Origin: Himantopus leucocephalus
Lineage: Eukaryota > Chordata > Aves > Charadriiformes > Recurvirostridae
NCBI GenBank assembly: GCA_003993805.1
Contig: RSEF01000003.1
Coordinates: 78,890,536 to 78,954,535 of the forward strand
DNA: 64,000 nt
Direction: 5' to 3'
The notes under the pieces were generated by a model that worked only from the letters and a program-made list of their open reading frames with translations, was not told the origin of the DNA and did not search any database. Made by a program: the position numbers and the translations under genes. This document shows, in pieces, positions 11,501 to 24,767 of this stretch; position 1 is the first letter of the stretch, and each line of letters begins with the position of its first letter.

Positions 11501-14500
11501 GGTACTGCATTTCTTATAGGGGTTGAGAAGAAGAGAGTCCAAATGCTGTACTGTAAAGTGGCTTTCTTGTGATATATAAGTAGGGTCATTACATGTGACT
11601 TTTAAAATTATTTTTTAGAGGCTCATTATGATGTACTTCAGAAAGCAGAAAGAGAAAATTAAAAGCAATTTTATTAACAGGCCCTGGTAATACTTTTTGT
11701 TTTAAACAACATTTTGTAAAGTGTTTATGTACAATTATTTCGAGTTTTAATATTAGATATTATTTACTTTCACTTATATTTTGATGGCTTACTTTTCTTC
11801 AGCTATCCTGTTTTAAAATATGGATTGGATTGGGTTTTAAAATATTGTATTTCAGGCATCCCTCTGCTGGATTTTCACATTGCTGTATTTAATGCACAGT
11901 TTGTTCTGCCTCTGTGTATATAAAGTACTCTGGTTGTTTTTAAGGATTGTATTTCATACAATGAAGATAGGAAGAACTGGATGAAGAGAGACTGATGACA
12001 TTTTTTTCTCTTCAAATTCATCCTGGAAAAAACAGTTTGTTTCTTTTAGGTCTGTAGTTGCCTCTGAAAGTGTAATGCTCCTTGAGGACTTCGCATTTTC
12101 TCTGAAAAGGTATTTTGTGCACAGGTTTCTCACTACAGACTATGTGTTTGTAGTGTGAGAATTCTTCTGTGGCTATCAGATTGTTCTTTTATCCCAAATA
12201 TTCACCTACATTATGTCTAGACTTTTTGCTGTCGTAAACTTTTTGTGAAGATTCTGTAGAAGAATGGTTTATATACCACTGCCTATTATTGCACACTAGA
12301 AAAAAAACTAGCTAACTATTGATATCTCTGTGGTCAGAGTGCTGATCTGGCAGTCTGACACTACAGTTTGAGAAAAAGCTTAACTTTTTTTTCTGTTTTC
12401 AGAGGTACCTATATGTTCCCGTGACAAATAGCACTCAGCTGAGAAAGGGTAAATCAACATCACATCAAAATCCCTTTTTCCTGAGGGAGAAAATGCTTCC
12501 CCCCTGCCCCAAACTAGCCTTCAAATACTCCAAAAGTCTATCCAATGAAAATGATGCTCTGTAAAATTTTGAACTGAAGTACTTGGTTTTGCATTCACCC
12601 ATGTTAACTTTGATTATGTAAAAGGAGGTTAGACACCACTTCAGTTCAACCGTATTGTAAAGGAAACGTTTTAATGTTGGTTACATTTCAAGGCTTGTGA
12701 AGGGAGAAAGATTTTAACTTGATGAACTCTGATATCAAACAAGTGTTTTTATTAAATAATTATCTATAAAGTTATGAACAATTTTCCTATTTGCTACCAG
12801 AAATGAAGTGTTAAACATTAGAAAATGAACCCTGTCCTTTTGTTAGAGAGAGATAATGCCTTCAGTTTGTTAACTTACACAATAAAGAGGAGGAATAGCG
12901 TGTTACGGACTATAATCTCTGCCACTTTATTATGTTATGAATTTAATTAAACTTGTCAAAATAACTTTTTATGAACAAACCCGGTTTGATTGATTATTTT
13001 ACTATTTCTACTATTTATACAGTGGCTTGAGTTTTTGCCCTTACATTTCTTAAAGTTTTATTTTATTTAAGAGTCCAGCGTGTCCACCTCTGAATAAGTT
13101 GTCTCCTAAAATATGGAATAGTAGATCTGAAAAAAAATCTTTCAAATAAAATGTTAATTTGGAATCTAATTATAATAACTGAATGACTATGATAAATTAA
13201 AATTATTCCCTGAGCCATATTTTAGTAGCTAGTACGAAGTTTCACTCTCAGAGTATTGTTTATGAAGAATTAATCTACTGAACTGCTTATATGTTTGTCT
13301 TGCCTGGGTGACAGCGCCCAGGGACTGAGAGAGTCAGTAAGGCTCCATGAGTCCAGGTGCATACAACACCTGAGAGAGCTGTAAGACTGAAGCTGTAAAC
13401 TGAGAATTTCAGTCTCTAAACATTTTAAGAGACACTGATCACTTTGATCTTTAACATAACTGATTCCGATCTTCTGTCTCATTTCTATTTTAACAGTTTA
13501 TGGGCTTTTGCTTTATTTTTTCTTCACTTGCACATTTACAGGTGTTGAGAACGTGGTCAACAATGTTATAAAGCGAAACAGAAGTCTCATATTTCAAAAG
13601 TGTGACCAGAACTTCCCCAATTGAGGTGCCTTATTCTGGGCATTTAAATTTATAGTTTGAGAGACAACACCTGTAGGCCACACAAGGGCCATTTTGATCA
13701 CTATGAAGTTCACAGATTTGATGAGAGATGTTGAAGAAAAGCCAGCAAGAGAAAATTGAAAAAGCTTAGTCACTTAGCTGCATTTTTCCTAGTCAATGAT
13801 TTCATGAGAAACCCAAGCATCTGCCATCTGGGAGACAGTGGGAGTTACAAATTCAGCTCACTGAGCCATTAACTCTTACAATCCCTCTCTCCCTCCCTCC
13901 CCTTTTGTAAACCTGAGGGCTTGACATAATTTTAGTTATGTGGGAGGTTTTAAATGAATAATAAAGGCATGTAATGCATTGTTATGCAAAGGATTGGGAG
14001 AAATGTTCTTGGAACAATATTCAGGGTTTTTTTATTCAGGTGGAAGAAACAAATCTCTCTGTGGAGCTAGCTGGTTGGTCTGTAGTTTCATCTGAAACTT
14101 GACCTACCTGTAAAGCTCCTCAGGAAGATAAACTGAGTGGCTAGAGATGTTATGGATGGATCAGGGATTGCAGAGAAGTGGTGGAAACAGGTTGGCTATA
14201 CACAAAGAAAGAACAGAGATGCTCTGGGTGTATGACCTTTAGAAAATCTGAGATGTAATTTTTTGGGTCAAGTGTTGCCTGAAAAAGAAGCTTGTATCTG
14301 TGGGCAAATCAACTGTCTCCTATCTGAGCTCTCCTGGGACTTCAGATATGCTCTGTAAGTAAACAGGAGTTTACCTAAGAAACACCTTGAAAGAATCAGT
14401 GTCTCCTTCTATCACAATGAGCTGCAAATCTGTTAAATTTGGCAAATCGCTCACATCAAAGAAAGGCAAAAGTACGGCCATAAGTGGAAAAGCATCTTAA

Positions 14501-17500
14501 TTTAGATTTTTTCTAATCTGTACATAAGATTAGAATACTCAGACTGAAATGCTTGATTCAAACTTACTTTACTGTTAACCTTTTTAACTACTGGAACATG
14601 GCAGTTTCTGCTTTATTCAAACAACTCATTTCACTCTGTGCCCTTTTTATCAATGAGGAATATTATTTGTGAATGTACACAGAACTTTATAGAAGGTAAT
14701 AAAAAGTATCCCACATTGTCCTTAGTCTATATTTGTGCATACAAAGACGACTCAAATGCACCATGCAGTGATTGCTGAGCATTTGAACATTCCTGTAATA
14801 ACTTCAGCTGCTTCAGCCGCTTGAGCGACTTGCTAGGGTGGAATTTTTTTTTTCCAGACAGTTTGATGGCCTGATTTTACCCTTAATGTGAATCAACAGA
14901 CAAATGGCAGTGAACTAACAGTCTTGGAAAAAAGTCCATGTTCATCAAAGTCATTCTGGTAAACAAATTGTGGCAGCTCTATTAATCATGTCAGTTTTAT
15001 GCTCCTTTCTTGCTCCCTTCCCTCCGTTCAGTGTAGTTGTCACGTGCCGTGTTTGCCTTATGTCAGCACAAGGATATTGGAATGAAGACAGACAAACCAA
15101 TACAGAAATATATTTAAGTAATTCACCTGAACCACACACCCTGTATGGCTCATGGTCAGTAAGCCAGTTACATATTAGCGAATGAGGACTGAACCATTTT
15201 TTTTCACTAACCTTATTAAAAAAAAAAATAATTACAATTATTTTTATTCCTGAGCTGGTTTGAAGCTGCATGTCAAGCTGTAGCTTCAGTCTACATGGAA
15301 TTTTCTGTGACTACTGTCTATGTGCAGAAGTTGTTATTTTATTTTACGCCTGCAAATTTACATCCCTAGGTAACCACATAATTTTGCACGTGTAAATAGA
15401 CAACCCATAAAGTCTTACCGTTTGTGCACACGGAAGCATTTGTGGGAAATTGCACGCTCGTTTTACAGTCTACACTCCTTTTTTGAAATTAGCTATGTGA
15501 CACTAAGATTGTTTCCAGATCTGTAAGTTTTTCATTTTTATAAGAATACTGTGACCAAAATCAGAAAATAAATCTGTGGCTTTTTCTTAATGCATTCACA
15601 TTTTTCCATTTTGCTGTGAAAACAAAACAAAAAAGCCTTAAGTAGAACTTCTTGGAGAAACCCCACATGTATAACCATCTGTTTTCTTGCTAGCTTTTTT
15701 TTCCTAGCAGTTAGGGTGGCTTCTTTAGCTTTTACCAATTGCCAGGCTCAGGTCTTCCGCCCTGAGGAATTGCACACCTTGCAGACAGATGTGGGTACGT
15801 AAGAATCAGAACGACTCTTTCTCCCGCCCTACCTCACTTCCCTACACATACTCACTTCCCCACGCACAAGTGTTTACAAGGGGAAGCCTTGTACGACTTT
15901 TTAACTTTGCCCCATTACGGGCAGTGTATGAGCTATTGGTGTAGCACAGCAAAGAGCAATTTCACCAGGTGGTGATCTTGTGAAGTGTGGAAATGAACCT
16001 TACTAAGCAGCAGCCCAAACATTAAGAATTCAATGGCTGTAGAACTGCAAGCAGCAAAGCTTATTTCACCTCATGCTATAACTGGTGAGCTCCTTTAGGA
16101 TGTGGGTAAGTATGCAGGAGCGGACAACAAATTGAACATTAGCAACTGCTGTTTAACCTCCATATATTTTGGCACGTCAAGAAGTCTTGCAATATGTATT
16201 AGTGGGGGTCAGGCACAAACGCTATCTCCATTCAATGAACTGGCCCTCTTAGGGTAAATGGTAAAATTCGCAAAGTATTTAAATGGAAAAAAGGCTCTAA
16301 CCTATAAGTAATGCCCATTTCAGAGTGACACTGCTTATCTTTTTAAACATTAAGAGCACAGATCGAGTTTGCAGTAGAGGTTTTCCACTTCCTTTCCTGC
16401 TGTCTTAAGTGAATGTAAGCTCTGATATAAGTAGTGATAGATATGGGAGCTTTAGCAAAGAAACACAAGAGCAATACCAGCAGTTGCTGGTGTACTTGAG
16501 ACAAATGGATTCAGCACAGCTACGCAACACTTCTTGGATATTTTCTATTATAAGAATAGTGCAAGGAACAATGGGAATGGCAGATCAACAGCATAGGAAA
16601 AATATGAAAATGAATATGATTCTTACTGGTTTAATATTACATAAAGGACTGATTTTTTTTCAGCAGAGATACTTTTAGTACATAAAATACTTTTAATACG
16701 TAAGTATCCAGATAAGATACTTCTAATACATAAAAATATGTATTACTCATCCTAGTAGTGGTATGTTAACAGAATATGATTTTTTTTTTCCTGAGAAAAT
16801 ATGAAAAGATGTATTTGCTTGCAAAATTTAGCTAGAAATACAGCTGGACTAATGCTTTGAGTTACTGATTTTTACAGTATGCATATAAACACTTTGTTAT
16901 GGGAAAAAAACACACAGTCCAAAGCAGAAACTTGATTTTGTATTTCACCTTATTTTAAGGAAACTATAGCTATAAGAGAGCAAACCAAGGAATAACTAAG
17001 GACCTGACTCTCATTCCTGCTCAAAAATTTTTATACTGCTCCAGCAATAAGTGAGAATTAGCTTGATGTGCTTCAAGGTCTGAAGAAACAAAATTGTCTG
17101 CAGTTTAGGTTACAAATGATGATAATTATTCTAAGGCAGGCTCTGGTTTAAGGGAGTCCAGTTGTGGTATTCATACCCAAACTTCTTTAGCATTCTGTAG
17201 TTGGGGCTTGTCTCTATTAAAATCTTTACTGATACTGTCAGCTGTGATACTGTTGAGTAGAATTTAACGGCTGAATAAAAGTTTGAAAGCTAACCCAGCT
17301 GACTTTAATCAGTTTATTGATTCGAAGCTATAGAAAAGTAACCAATTAATATCACAAAAGACCTGACTGGAATAACAATTTATTGGAGCATGCTGCTGCC
17401 ATTGGCAATAGCACAAATCTAGCATGCAAAATTAGTTACTGATTTTTATACTTCGTCGGTTACAGAGCATTTACAATATTACCTTTTTGTTTTAAAAGCA

Positions 17501-19240
17501 ACAGAAGATTAGCAAAATGTTGGTTACTGAGATTAGTTTTATAATATTTCATCTGGCATTCTTAAGGCAAGAAATATGATGTATACACAACATACAAATC
17601 CTCTGGGGACCAAACCCACTACTTATCCTGTTCCCTCAATAAAGGAGAAAAAAATGCGACTTAGTTTATGAACCGTTAGGGTAGTAGACTAAACCAAAAG
17701 TTAGGGAAATTTTAACTAAATCCCAAATAAAATGAAAGTACCAGCAAATTTTGATTCAAAACTTAAAAAGGGTGTTACAATTTATATTTTAAATAAAATA
17801 GTAAGAAATTAGGAATAGGAATTAAATCATCCAGTTAACAGTACGGGCCAGCAATACAAAGCATAACAGTAAGAGAGAACATTTAAAGTCCAGAAATTCA
17901 GATGAAAGTACAATTTTTAAGAATTCCCATTTACCGTTCTGAAGATACCATCTCTGGCAAAATAAGCATGGAAATTACTGATGAGGCAGCAGCATGTCTG
18001 ACGCGCAGAATCACTGCTTCTACCTAAGAGAACAGTGTCTCATCCAAATAAAATTTTGCAATGTTTGGGGTAAGAAGTTTGGCTTCATGGAGTATGCTTG
18101 TAGAGTCTGCGAACTGCTTGCTCTAGTTTTAAGGATGTGTGAGTAGCATGAGAAAGTGTTTAGTGCTCAGAATTAAAATTGGCTCCAGAGAGTTACTGGC
18201 TTCTTACGTCATTGTTCAGAAACTTGTTTTAAGGCCCTTTTCTTTCCTGCAGGTTCCTCTGATTACTGGTCACTTCCACTGAAGACAGGAGTAGACATAA
18301 CTCATAACTCATCAAGGGGACATTTACAAGTCCTTTTTTCTTTTTATAGGGTAGGAGTGCAAAGAACATCAGATGACTCTTTTAATAATAATAAAATAAA
18401 GGTAGAGACTTTTTAACAGGCTGAAACATAAAAGAGGTGTTAGAACATTTGAATGCTTCGTGGACCAGCAAACTATGAGAACCAGACTATATTATCCAAA
18501 TGATGTTAAAAAAATCCTACAAAAGGATGCTGCTTGCTTGCAACTGTGGAAAGCTGCAAAAGTCCTACTCAACCACTGCCTAATATGGGAGGCAGTGTAA
18601 AATTGAAAGGAGACTGTGCTTTTGGAGTTTTATAGGCCCTCATGTTTTGTTTCTCTGTGGACCTGGGAGGATCTTAGTCTCAATAGCACTGAGCAGCTTG
18701 GAGCCTAATTCCTAGCCAAACCCCACTGTGATTCACAGGATTCATTCCTGAGGGGCTTCGTCAGCTAAGTGTTCCCAAACCATCCATAAGGGATCAATAT
18801 GTCGCGTGTGCTCCCCCCCCAACACTCAAAAGTATTGCAATGGGGATGCCTCTTGCTCTTTTCTTCTAGACGGCATCTACATTGTCTTATTAATGAGCCC
18901 CACATGGTTCCCTCAGGGGTAGGTTCCCTGGCCTTCTGTTGTGGCCTTGACCCATGTGTATTACGAGTGGGGTGCTGGGAACCCTGCGGAGGTGGGAACC
19001 TTAGATCTGGCCTTGCAGCACCCTCCTACACGCAGTTTCATGCTGTCTCAGGAAATCCCCCTCTCCCCCAGATTTCCCATTTGAGGAATGGGTAATCTGG
19101 GCTCAACACTGAGCACACACAAGAACCCCCACACTGTCAGGTCTTCTGAAAACTCCCACTGCTCAGGTCATCTCCCTACCTGAAGAGTTTGCCTGTACTG
19201 TTTATACCTTCCAAATCTGCCTACCTTGTCATGTATCTGA
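8503..19240. other. Long non-coding stretch with minor simple repeats
   Basis: About 10.7 kb of AT-rich unique sequence without a recognisable gene or interspersed repeat. Minor items are a 14-base triple repeat at 10122-10163, a C/T-rich tract at about 13882-13906, and a degenerate repeated motif (roughly AGATACTTYTARTACATAA) at about 16667-16737. Open frames up to 130 codons (9250-9642 on -, overlapped by 128 codons on +) look accidental. Confidence 0.4.
10122..10163. repeat. 14-base motif in three tandem copies
   Basis: Three consecutive 14-mers are seen: TTGCACGCATAGGA, TTGCACGCATAAAA and TCGTACAGATAAAA. The first two differ at two positions and the third is more diverged. The unit contains CpG, which is unusual in this CpG-poor window. 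Confidence 0.85.
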
Positions 19241-19297
19241 ATGACATGAGTTAATCACAACTGTATGACATGAGCTAATCACAACTTAATGACAACT
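19241..19297. repeat. 24-base tandem repeat, about 2.3 copies
   Basis: ATGACATGAGTTAATCACAA starts at 19241 and ATGACATGAGCTAATCACAA at 19265. A partial third unit (ATGACAACTA) starts at about 19289. The period is 24 bases. Confidence 0.8.
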
Positions 19298-19950
19298 ATA
19301 TGCCTTGATCACCTACTGTAGACAGTCCTGGTCACTGTTTGATTGGCCCTGCCCTGGCAATGCCTTTTTCAGCAGGTCCCAGCATCTCCTATCTCCCACA
19401 CTTACATTCCAGCAGGAAAACAGATGTAAGCTTTATTTGTATGGGGTTTTTTTGTGTTTGTTTTTTTTTTTAACAAACAAACAAACAAGAAAAAAGTGTT
19501 TGCTGCATAGAATGTATTTCAGCTTGCCCATTTCCCCATCCCATGGTCTGCAGTTGCAATGCAGGCATGAGGCAGAGGGGAAAGCTACCCTCAGACATCA
19601 GAGATGTCCAGGGCTCACGTAGTTTAGTCCAGAAACACACACCTTGAACCAGCTCAGGGCAGTGGGGGTTATTCTGGCAAGCCATTACTGTTTCTTAGGG
19701 ATAGAAACCCCACAAGAAATTCATCATTCTGCCTTTCCCTGGTGACTTACTCACATTGGTGGTCCCCACCATGCTAAAGTATTTGTTGGCTTTGTGTGTT
19801 ATTGTCTCCCACTCACGACTTTTGAACACAGCACAGCTCACTGGGGTCCAGATTGAGGAAGGATGAAGCTGTTGGGGTAGAGACGTAAAAAGGGCTACTC
19901 AGGGAACCTTGAAAGGTGCTAATCTTCCCTGGGGATATTGTATATTGCAC

Positions 19951-20562
19951 AGAATCATAGAATAGTTTAGGTTGAAAGGGACCTTAAAGATCATCTAGTT
20001 CCAACCCCCCTGCCATGGGCAGGGACACCTCCCACTAGACCAGGTTACTCAAAGCCCCATCCAGCCTGGCCTTGAACACTTCCAGGGATGGGGCATCCAT
20101 AACTTCTCTGGGTAACCTGTTCCAGTGCCTCACCACCCTCAGAGTGAAAAATTTCTTCCTAATATCTAATCTAAATCTACCTTCTTTCAGTTTAAAACCA
20201 TTACCCCTCATCCTATCACTACATGCCCTTGTAAAACATCCCTCCCTATCTTTCCTGTAGGCCCCCTTTAGATACCGGAAGGCTGCTATAAGGTCTTCTT
20301 GGAGCCTTCTCTATCAACTGATAGACAAGCTGAACAACTGCAACTCTCAGCCTGTCTTCATAGGAGAGGTGCTCCAGCCCTCTGATCATCTTTGTGGCCT
20401 TCCTCTGGACTCGGTCCAACAGGTCCATGTCCTTCTTATGTTGGGGGTCCCAGAGTTGGACGCAGTACTCCAGGTGGGGTCTCACCAGAGCAGAGTAGAG
20501 GGGCAGAATCACCTCCCTTGACCTTCACACTTCTTTTGATGCAGCCCAGGGTACGGTTGGCA
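19951..20562 (-). mobile_element. CR1 retrotransposon, 5'-truncated 3' fragment (CR1-F-like)
   Basis: A CR1 non-LTR retrotransposon in antisense orientation. Its 3' end lies at 19951, where AGAATCATAGAATAGTTTAG matches the reverse complement of the avian CR1 terminus. The block then runs through the familiar CR1 3' region (GCCATGGGCAGGGACACC, CCATCCAGCCTGGCCTTGAA, CCTGTTCCAGTGCCTCACCA). CR1 similarity ends at about 20562, just after GGTACGGTTGGC, which marks the 5' truncation typical of LINE insertion. It contains the C-terminal part of ORF2. The close match to the remembered consensus suggests a fairly young copy. The subfamily name is my best recollection. Confidence 0.95.
20246..20512 (-). 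pseudogene. CR1 ORF2 C-terminal fragment
   Basis: An 88-codon frame inside the antisense CR1 copy. It contains the segments [17 protein letters not shown] and [26 protein letters not shown], typical of the region after the reverse transcriptase domain in CR1 ORF2. The endonuclease and the catalytic part of the reverse transcriptase are absent because the element is 5'-truncated. The expected LFSLEKRR segment is disrupted, with the frame reading [11 protein letters not shown]. It is a dead fragment with no expected product. Confidence 0.9.
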
Positions 20563-23112
20563 TATTGCATTGTTATATCCAGGACATAACTAAGGTGCTA
20601 TGCAGGTTTCAGGTGTAATCATTTGGATTTGGACTGGTGCTTGAAGGTGTTTTCCTTTTGCCTGAAGTGCTCATGGATGATTTAACTATTTGCTCTTTTG
20701 TATTTGGTGCAAATGTTTGTCTTAGAAAAGACCTTCTGAGGCATCCTGAGACCATTTAAAAAGGCAGCTCTTAGATGGACTCATCCTGAGATGAGCTACA
20801 AGATTGATGGGCAAAAGTGGAAGCCCAGGTTATGAAAAGATCCATGAAAAGTTTTGGGTGAATGTATTTTTCTTTACATTTTTCCCACTAGAGGGTGAGT
20901 TGTTCCGTGTCAAACTGAAGTCTCTGAGCAGATATTCCTTCAGCCAGGCTGAAAGGACAGAGTGGATTGTGCACTTCTTAGAGATTCATTGCTGGTTCAG
21001 GCCAAAACTGTTGGCAAGGGGATATAGTTAACTGGGGAACCACCACCCAAGATGCTTATCTCAGTGCAATTTGTTTTTCACATCTTGGGAGGACCCAATT
21101 GCTGTTTTGGTGCATATTTTCAAGCAGGTCAGGAGACAGTATCCCTGTTTTCCAACACCTTCTGTAGCTGCTAGAGGATTGTAGCACATTTACATCACAG
21201 GAATTTTGCTTGTTCTTTTCCCATGTCATTTGTGGGTGAGAATAACAGGGTGTTTTATCTAGGACAATGATAAAATGCTCATCAAAGATAGAGAGTGTCA
21301 TCATGTCTTGTCTCCTGCTCACTGGTGGCAGAAATAAGCCCTGGTTGTCATATCCCTCCTGTCTTGTGGTTAGTGGTTAGGACAGCTTGCTGGAGGAGTC
21401 CTGGCTCCAATAAATACCTGAAGACATTCTTCTTTGATTTTCAAAGCTCTGCAGTAAGTTTATTAATATAATTAATTCACTCACTCACAGAGGGGCAAAG
21501 TGTTCACATATATATGAAACGGGCTGAACACTTTCTTTTCTGACACTGCTTTCTGTTTCTTACCCAGGCAAAGACTCCAGAAGCAAGCTCTTGTTTCAGG
21601 TACACTGTTTTGATACATATGGCATTGAAGTTGTTCCTTCATGAAGGTAGTATCAGGACCCATGTGACAGAGAGCACTGCATAAGCAGCTCTACTCTTGT
21701 GTGCAGAATCATTGCTCTTGTGAGACTAAGAGTAAGTTATCAACAGCTTTGTGTAACCACTTTTATGAGTAGAATATCCAAAGCTATTGGTTTTTATTTA
21801 TCAACAATCTAGAAAAAAGGCACAATTAGAGAAGAGACAAATATACAAACTTGAATTAGACTAGTAGTACTTAGACTAATGAAGACTCGATAAGAATCGT
21901 AAAAAGCATAAGGAAAATAAAGCACAGAGCCAATTTAGCTGCTCCTAAATGCTGAGATGGAACAGTCTGAATGAATTCTGCCAATTTTAAATTCAGTGCT
22001 GGCATTCAGGAAAGTAAACCTTGGCATTATTGAGTTTGTCTCGATGACACACTCATCTCAGTCTGCAGCTACAGTGAAGCTAGTGAAGAAAATGTCGCAA
22101 AAAAAGAGAGGGAAAAAATCACAATGTTATTGCAGTGCCAATAATAATAACTGGCAGTATGCCTTCAACTGTTTTCCATTTTGAATATGAGATCCTATTT
22201 AAAATACCTCAGATATACAAAAAATATTTTTGATGCATGTATCAGAAAATTTGCAGCTGGAAAAATAAAATTATTGAAGGAATGGTGAGACTTTGAAGAA
22301 GCTGGTGAACACCAGAATGAGAAATTAAAGACAACATAAGTTAATGTGGTTCTGATTATGAGAGAAGGGATTGTTTAAGTAATTTAAATATTGAGAAATT
22401 TCAAAAGAAAAGAAAAACATTATACAATGTATAATCTTTTTCTGGAATTAATTGTTACAAAATACTGTTGCTTGCAAAATCCCACCACAATTTTACAAGT
22501 TTTATATTTATTTGGACAATAAGAAATAGAATTAAACAAAAGAGGTTAAGATCAGCTGTGAGGATTCTGTATCAGAAGGAAAGTTAATTACTTCCTAAAA
22601 ATTTAAGAGGTATTTTCTCCTATTATTAACCCTTTTTTGCACATTTCAGAGGATCTTGTGCCCTTTTGTGGAATATCTGGCATTGGCCACAGCTGGATCA
22701 GGATGAAGAACCTCCCATTTAACCCAGTCAAAATTTCTGCATTTCTAAATGAGAATTATACTCTTAATAGTGCTCCCCAGCAGGTTATTGTAAAACCTTG
22801 ACACATTTTGAAGAGTCTCCATGATGCCTGGTTTGTGGCTAACTTCTTATGGACAATAAAAAACATGTAGCACAGAAAAAAAATGTGTGACCATAAATGG
22901 CACAGACAGCAGTGGCTGTTCCCTCTCCCACTAATGAGGGGCTGAAATCAAAAGCAGAAGGATGACTTGCTTTATGTGGGAACCCTGTGGCTGAGCAGAG
23001 ATCTGCTTTCTCCTCTGCTGCCCTGTCCTGGGTAGGTTTAATCTGGGCTGCAGGTAGGCTTGGCCTTTTAATGCAACATAATTGATTGCTAACTAATTTG
23101 GATGATTTCAGC

Positions 23113-23147
23113 CTTTTTTTTTCTCTCTCTCTTTTTTTTTTCTTATT
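23113..23147. repeat. Polypyrimidine (T/CT) low-complexity tract
   Basis: A T-run, then five CT dinucleotides, then a second T-run. Simple sequence, probably polymorphic in length. Confidence 0.85.
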
Positions 23148-24748
23148 CCCAGTGGTTTTTATTTTTATTTTCAGTAGTTCTGGGTAATCCAAATAAGAAG
23201 TTTTTCTAATCCTCTCTGACTGATCATGATTCGCCTCTGGCATTTAGCACATTTTTGACAGGACATTCTTCTTGTTCCAAATCTGAATTGACTTTTTAGG
23301 GATTTCTTTGGTAATACAGCCAGGAAATCAACCAGAGCAAAATTCCTTCTTTGATAAGCAAAGTTCCCATAAAAGGTGCTTTCTCCTTGTAGTCAACTTA
23401 ATTTCAGTAAAATATGAAAATATTACTGAATTTTTAAATGAATATTGCAGTGAAATGCCCCAAAATAGATTTGCACAGTAGCTCACAAGTTGAAATGTAC
23501 TGCAGCTTGAGTTTTTTTGTTGTGTCTTGTAGTGAAGATGCTGAGATTTTGGGAACTGGAAATTCTAACAGAAGAAAAGAAACTATTTTGTGTGAAATGA
23601 AGTAAGAAGGCATGTGAAAAAGGTGCTTTTTCATTGCTGTTCCACTTCCATGCTGACTTGCTGGCAGGCATAATGTTATGCTGAGTCACACGACAATTTT
23701 AAGAGTAAGATGAGAAATTTTTCTAAGGAGAAAAAAAAAGTTAACAAATTTGGTAAAAAATCATGGCAATTGAAGTTTTCAGAGTATGCTCTGTAAGCTC
23801 CCTTGCTTTCTACCATATCTGTAATTTGGATCAGCCACCAGGACAGCGTGTACTTGAATAGCAGAAAAGTGCCAGCAAGGCTCAGGGAGAAAGCTCTGCA
23901 AATTGCTAGCTCACCTCTGAGCTCTGGTGTGGATTATAGGATCAAAAGTCATTACAATACACGCTTTGTTTGCTGTTGAATGAATGAAAACTAAGTTTAC
24001 CGCGTGGAATGTTTGGTGGTTGGATTTTCACAGGTGGAGTAAAACAGGCTTGTTCATATTTCTGAGTGACATTTTCAGAGAGGTTGACTTTGTTTGGCAC
24101 TATCCCCATATTTGCGGGTTTGTAAATTTAGATCTCCACTAGTGAATATGGGTAATTTAATCATAACTGCCCTTCCCTGAGCAGAGGCGAGGCAAAAAGG
24201 CAAATATTTCCATTTCCAGTGGCTGTGCAGGACTTTAAATTTTGATGTATTTTACTGGAAAATTGTCTGGTGAGGTCGATTTTCAAAATCACTTAGTACT
24301 GTGCTGACTATACTCATCCTTGAACTAGTGGTAGAAAAAGCAGAGCAATCCATAATACTTCAAAAGTTTATCCTAAGAATTCATTAGGTGTTAAACACCT
24401 CCAGGCTACACTAAGAAGTATCTCCCTGGTTGCAAATTAAGCCACATGCATGACTTAATGGTACCTTCAAAGCAATAATTAGGGATTGGGGGAGTGAGGA
24501 TATTTATAGCTATTCAAATGATGAATGGACATGTTGAAATAATGGAAATAAGTTCTGTAAAAGTAAGTTGGCATCAGGAAAAAAAATGGACAAAAAACCA
24601 CAAAATAAAGTAATCAGAAGTGCTCAAAAACTGGTCTGGGTCAATTGGTTTTTTTTCTAATCCTTACAGCAACAGTGAAACCTTCCTGACTTTGACTCTT
24701 GATGAAATATCAACCTCTAAAACCTCTGTGAACTGATTAGAAAAAGAG

Positions 24749-24767
24749 AAATAAAATAAAATAAAAT
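24749..24767. repeat. (AAAAT)n microsatellite
   Basis: Consecutive ATAAA units with nearly perfect 5-base periodicity. Confidence 0.8.

Noticed and set aside
13821..13840. CTCF-like sequence on - (CTGCCATCTGGGAG)
   Set aside because: Two mismatches fall at strongly constrained positions of the core, unlike the better match at 60385.
22839..23243. 134-codon frame on - with a basic K/R/E run
   Set aside because: The basic run comes from the T/C low-complexity tract at 23113-23147, so it is compositional.
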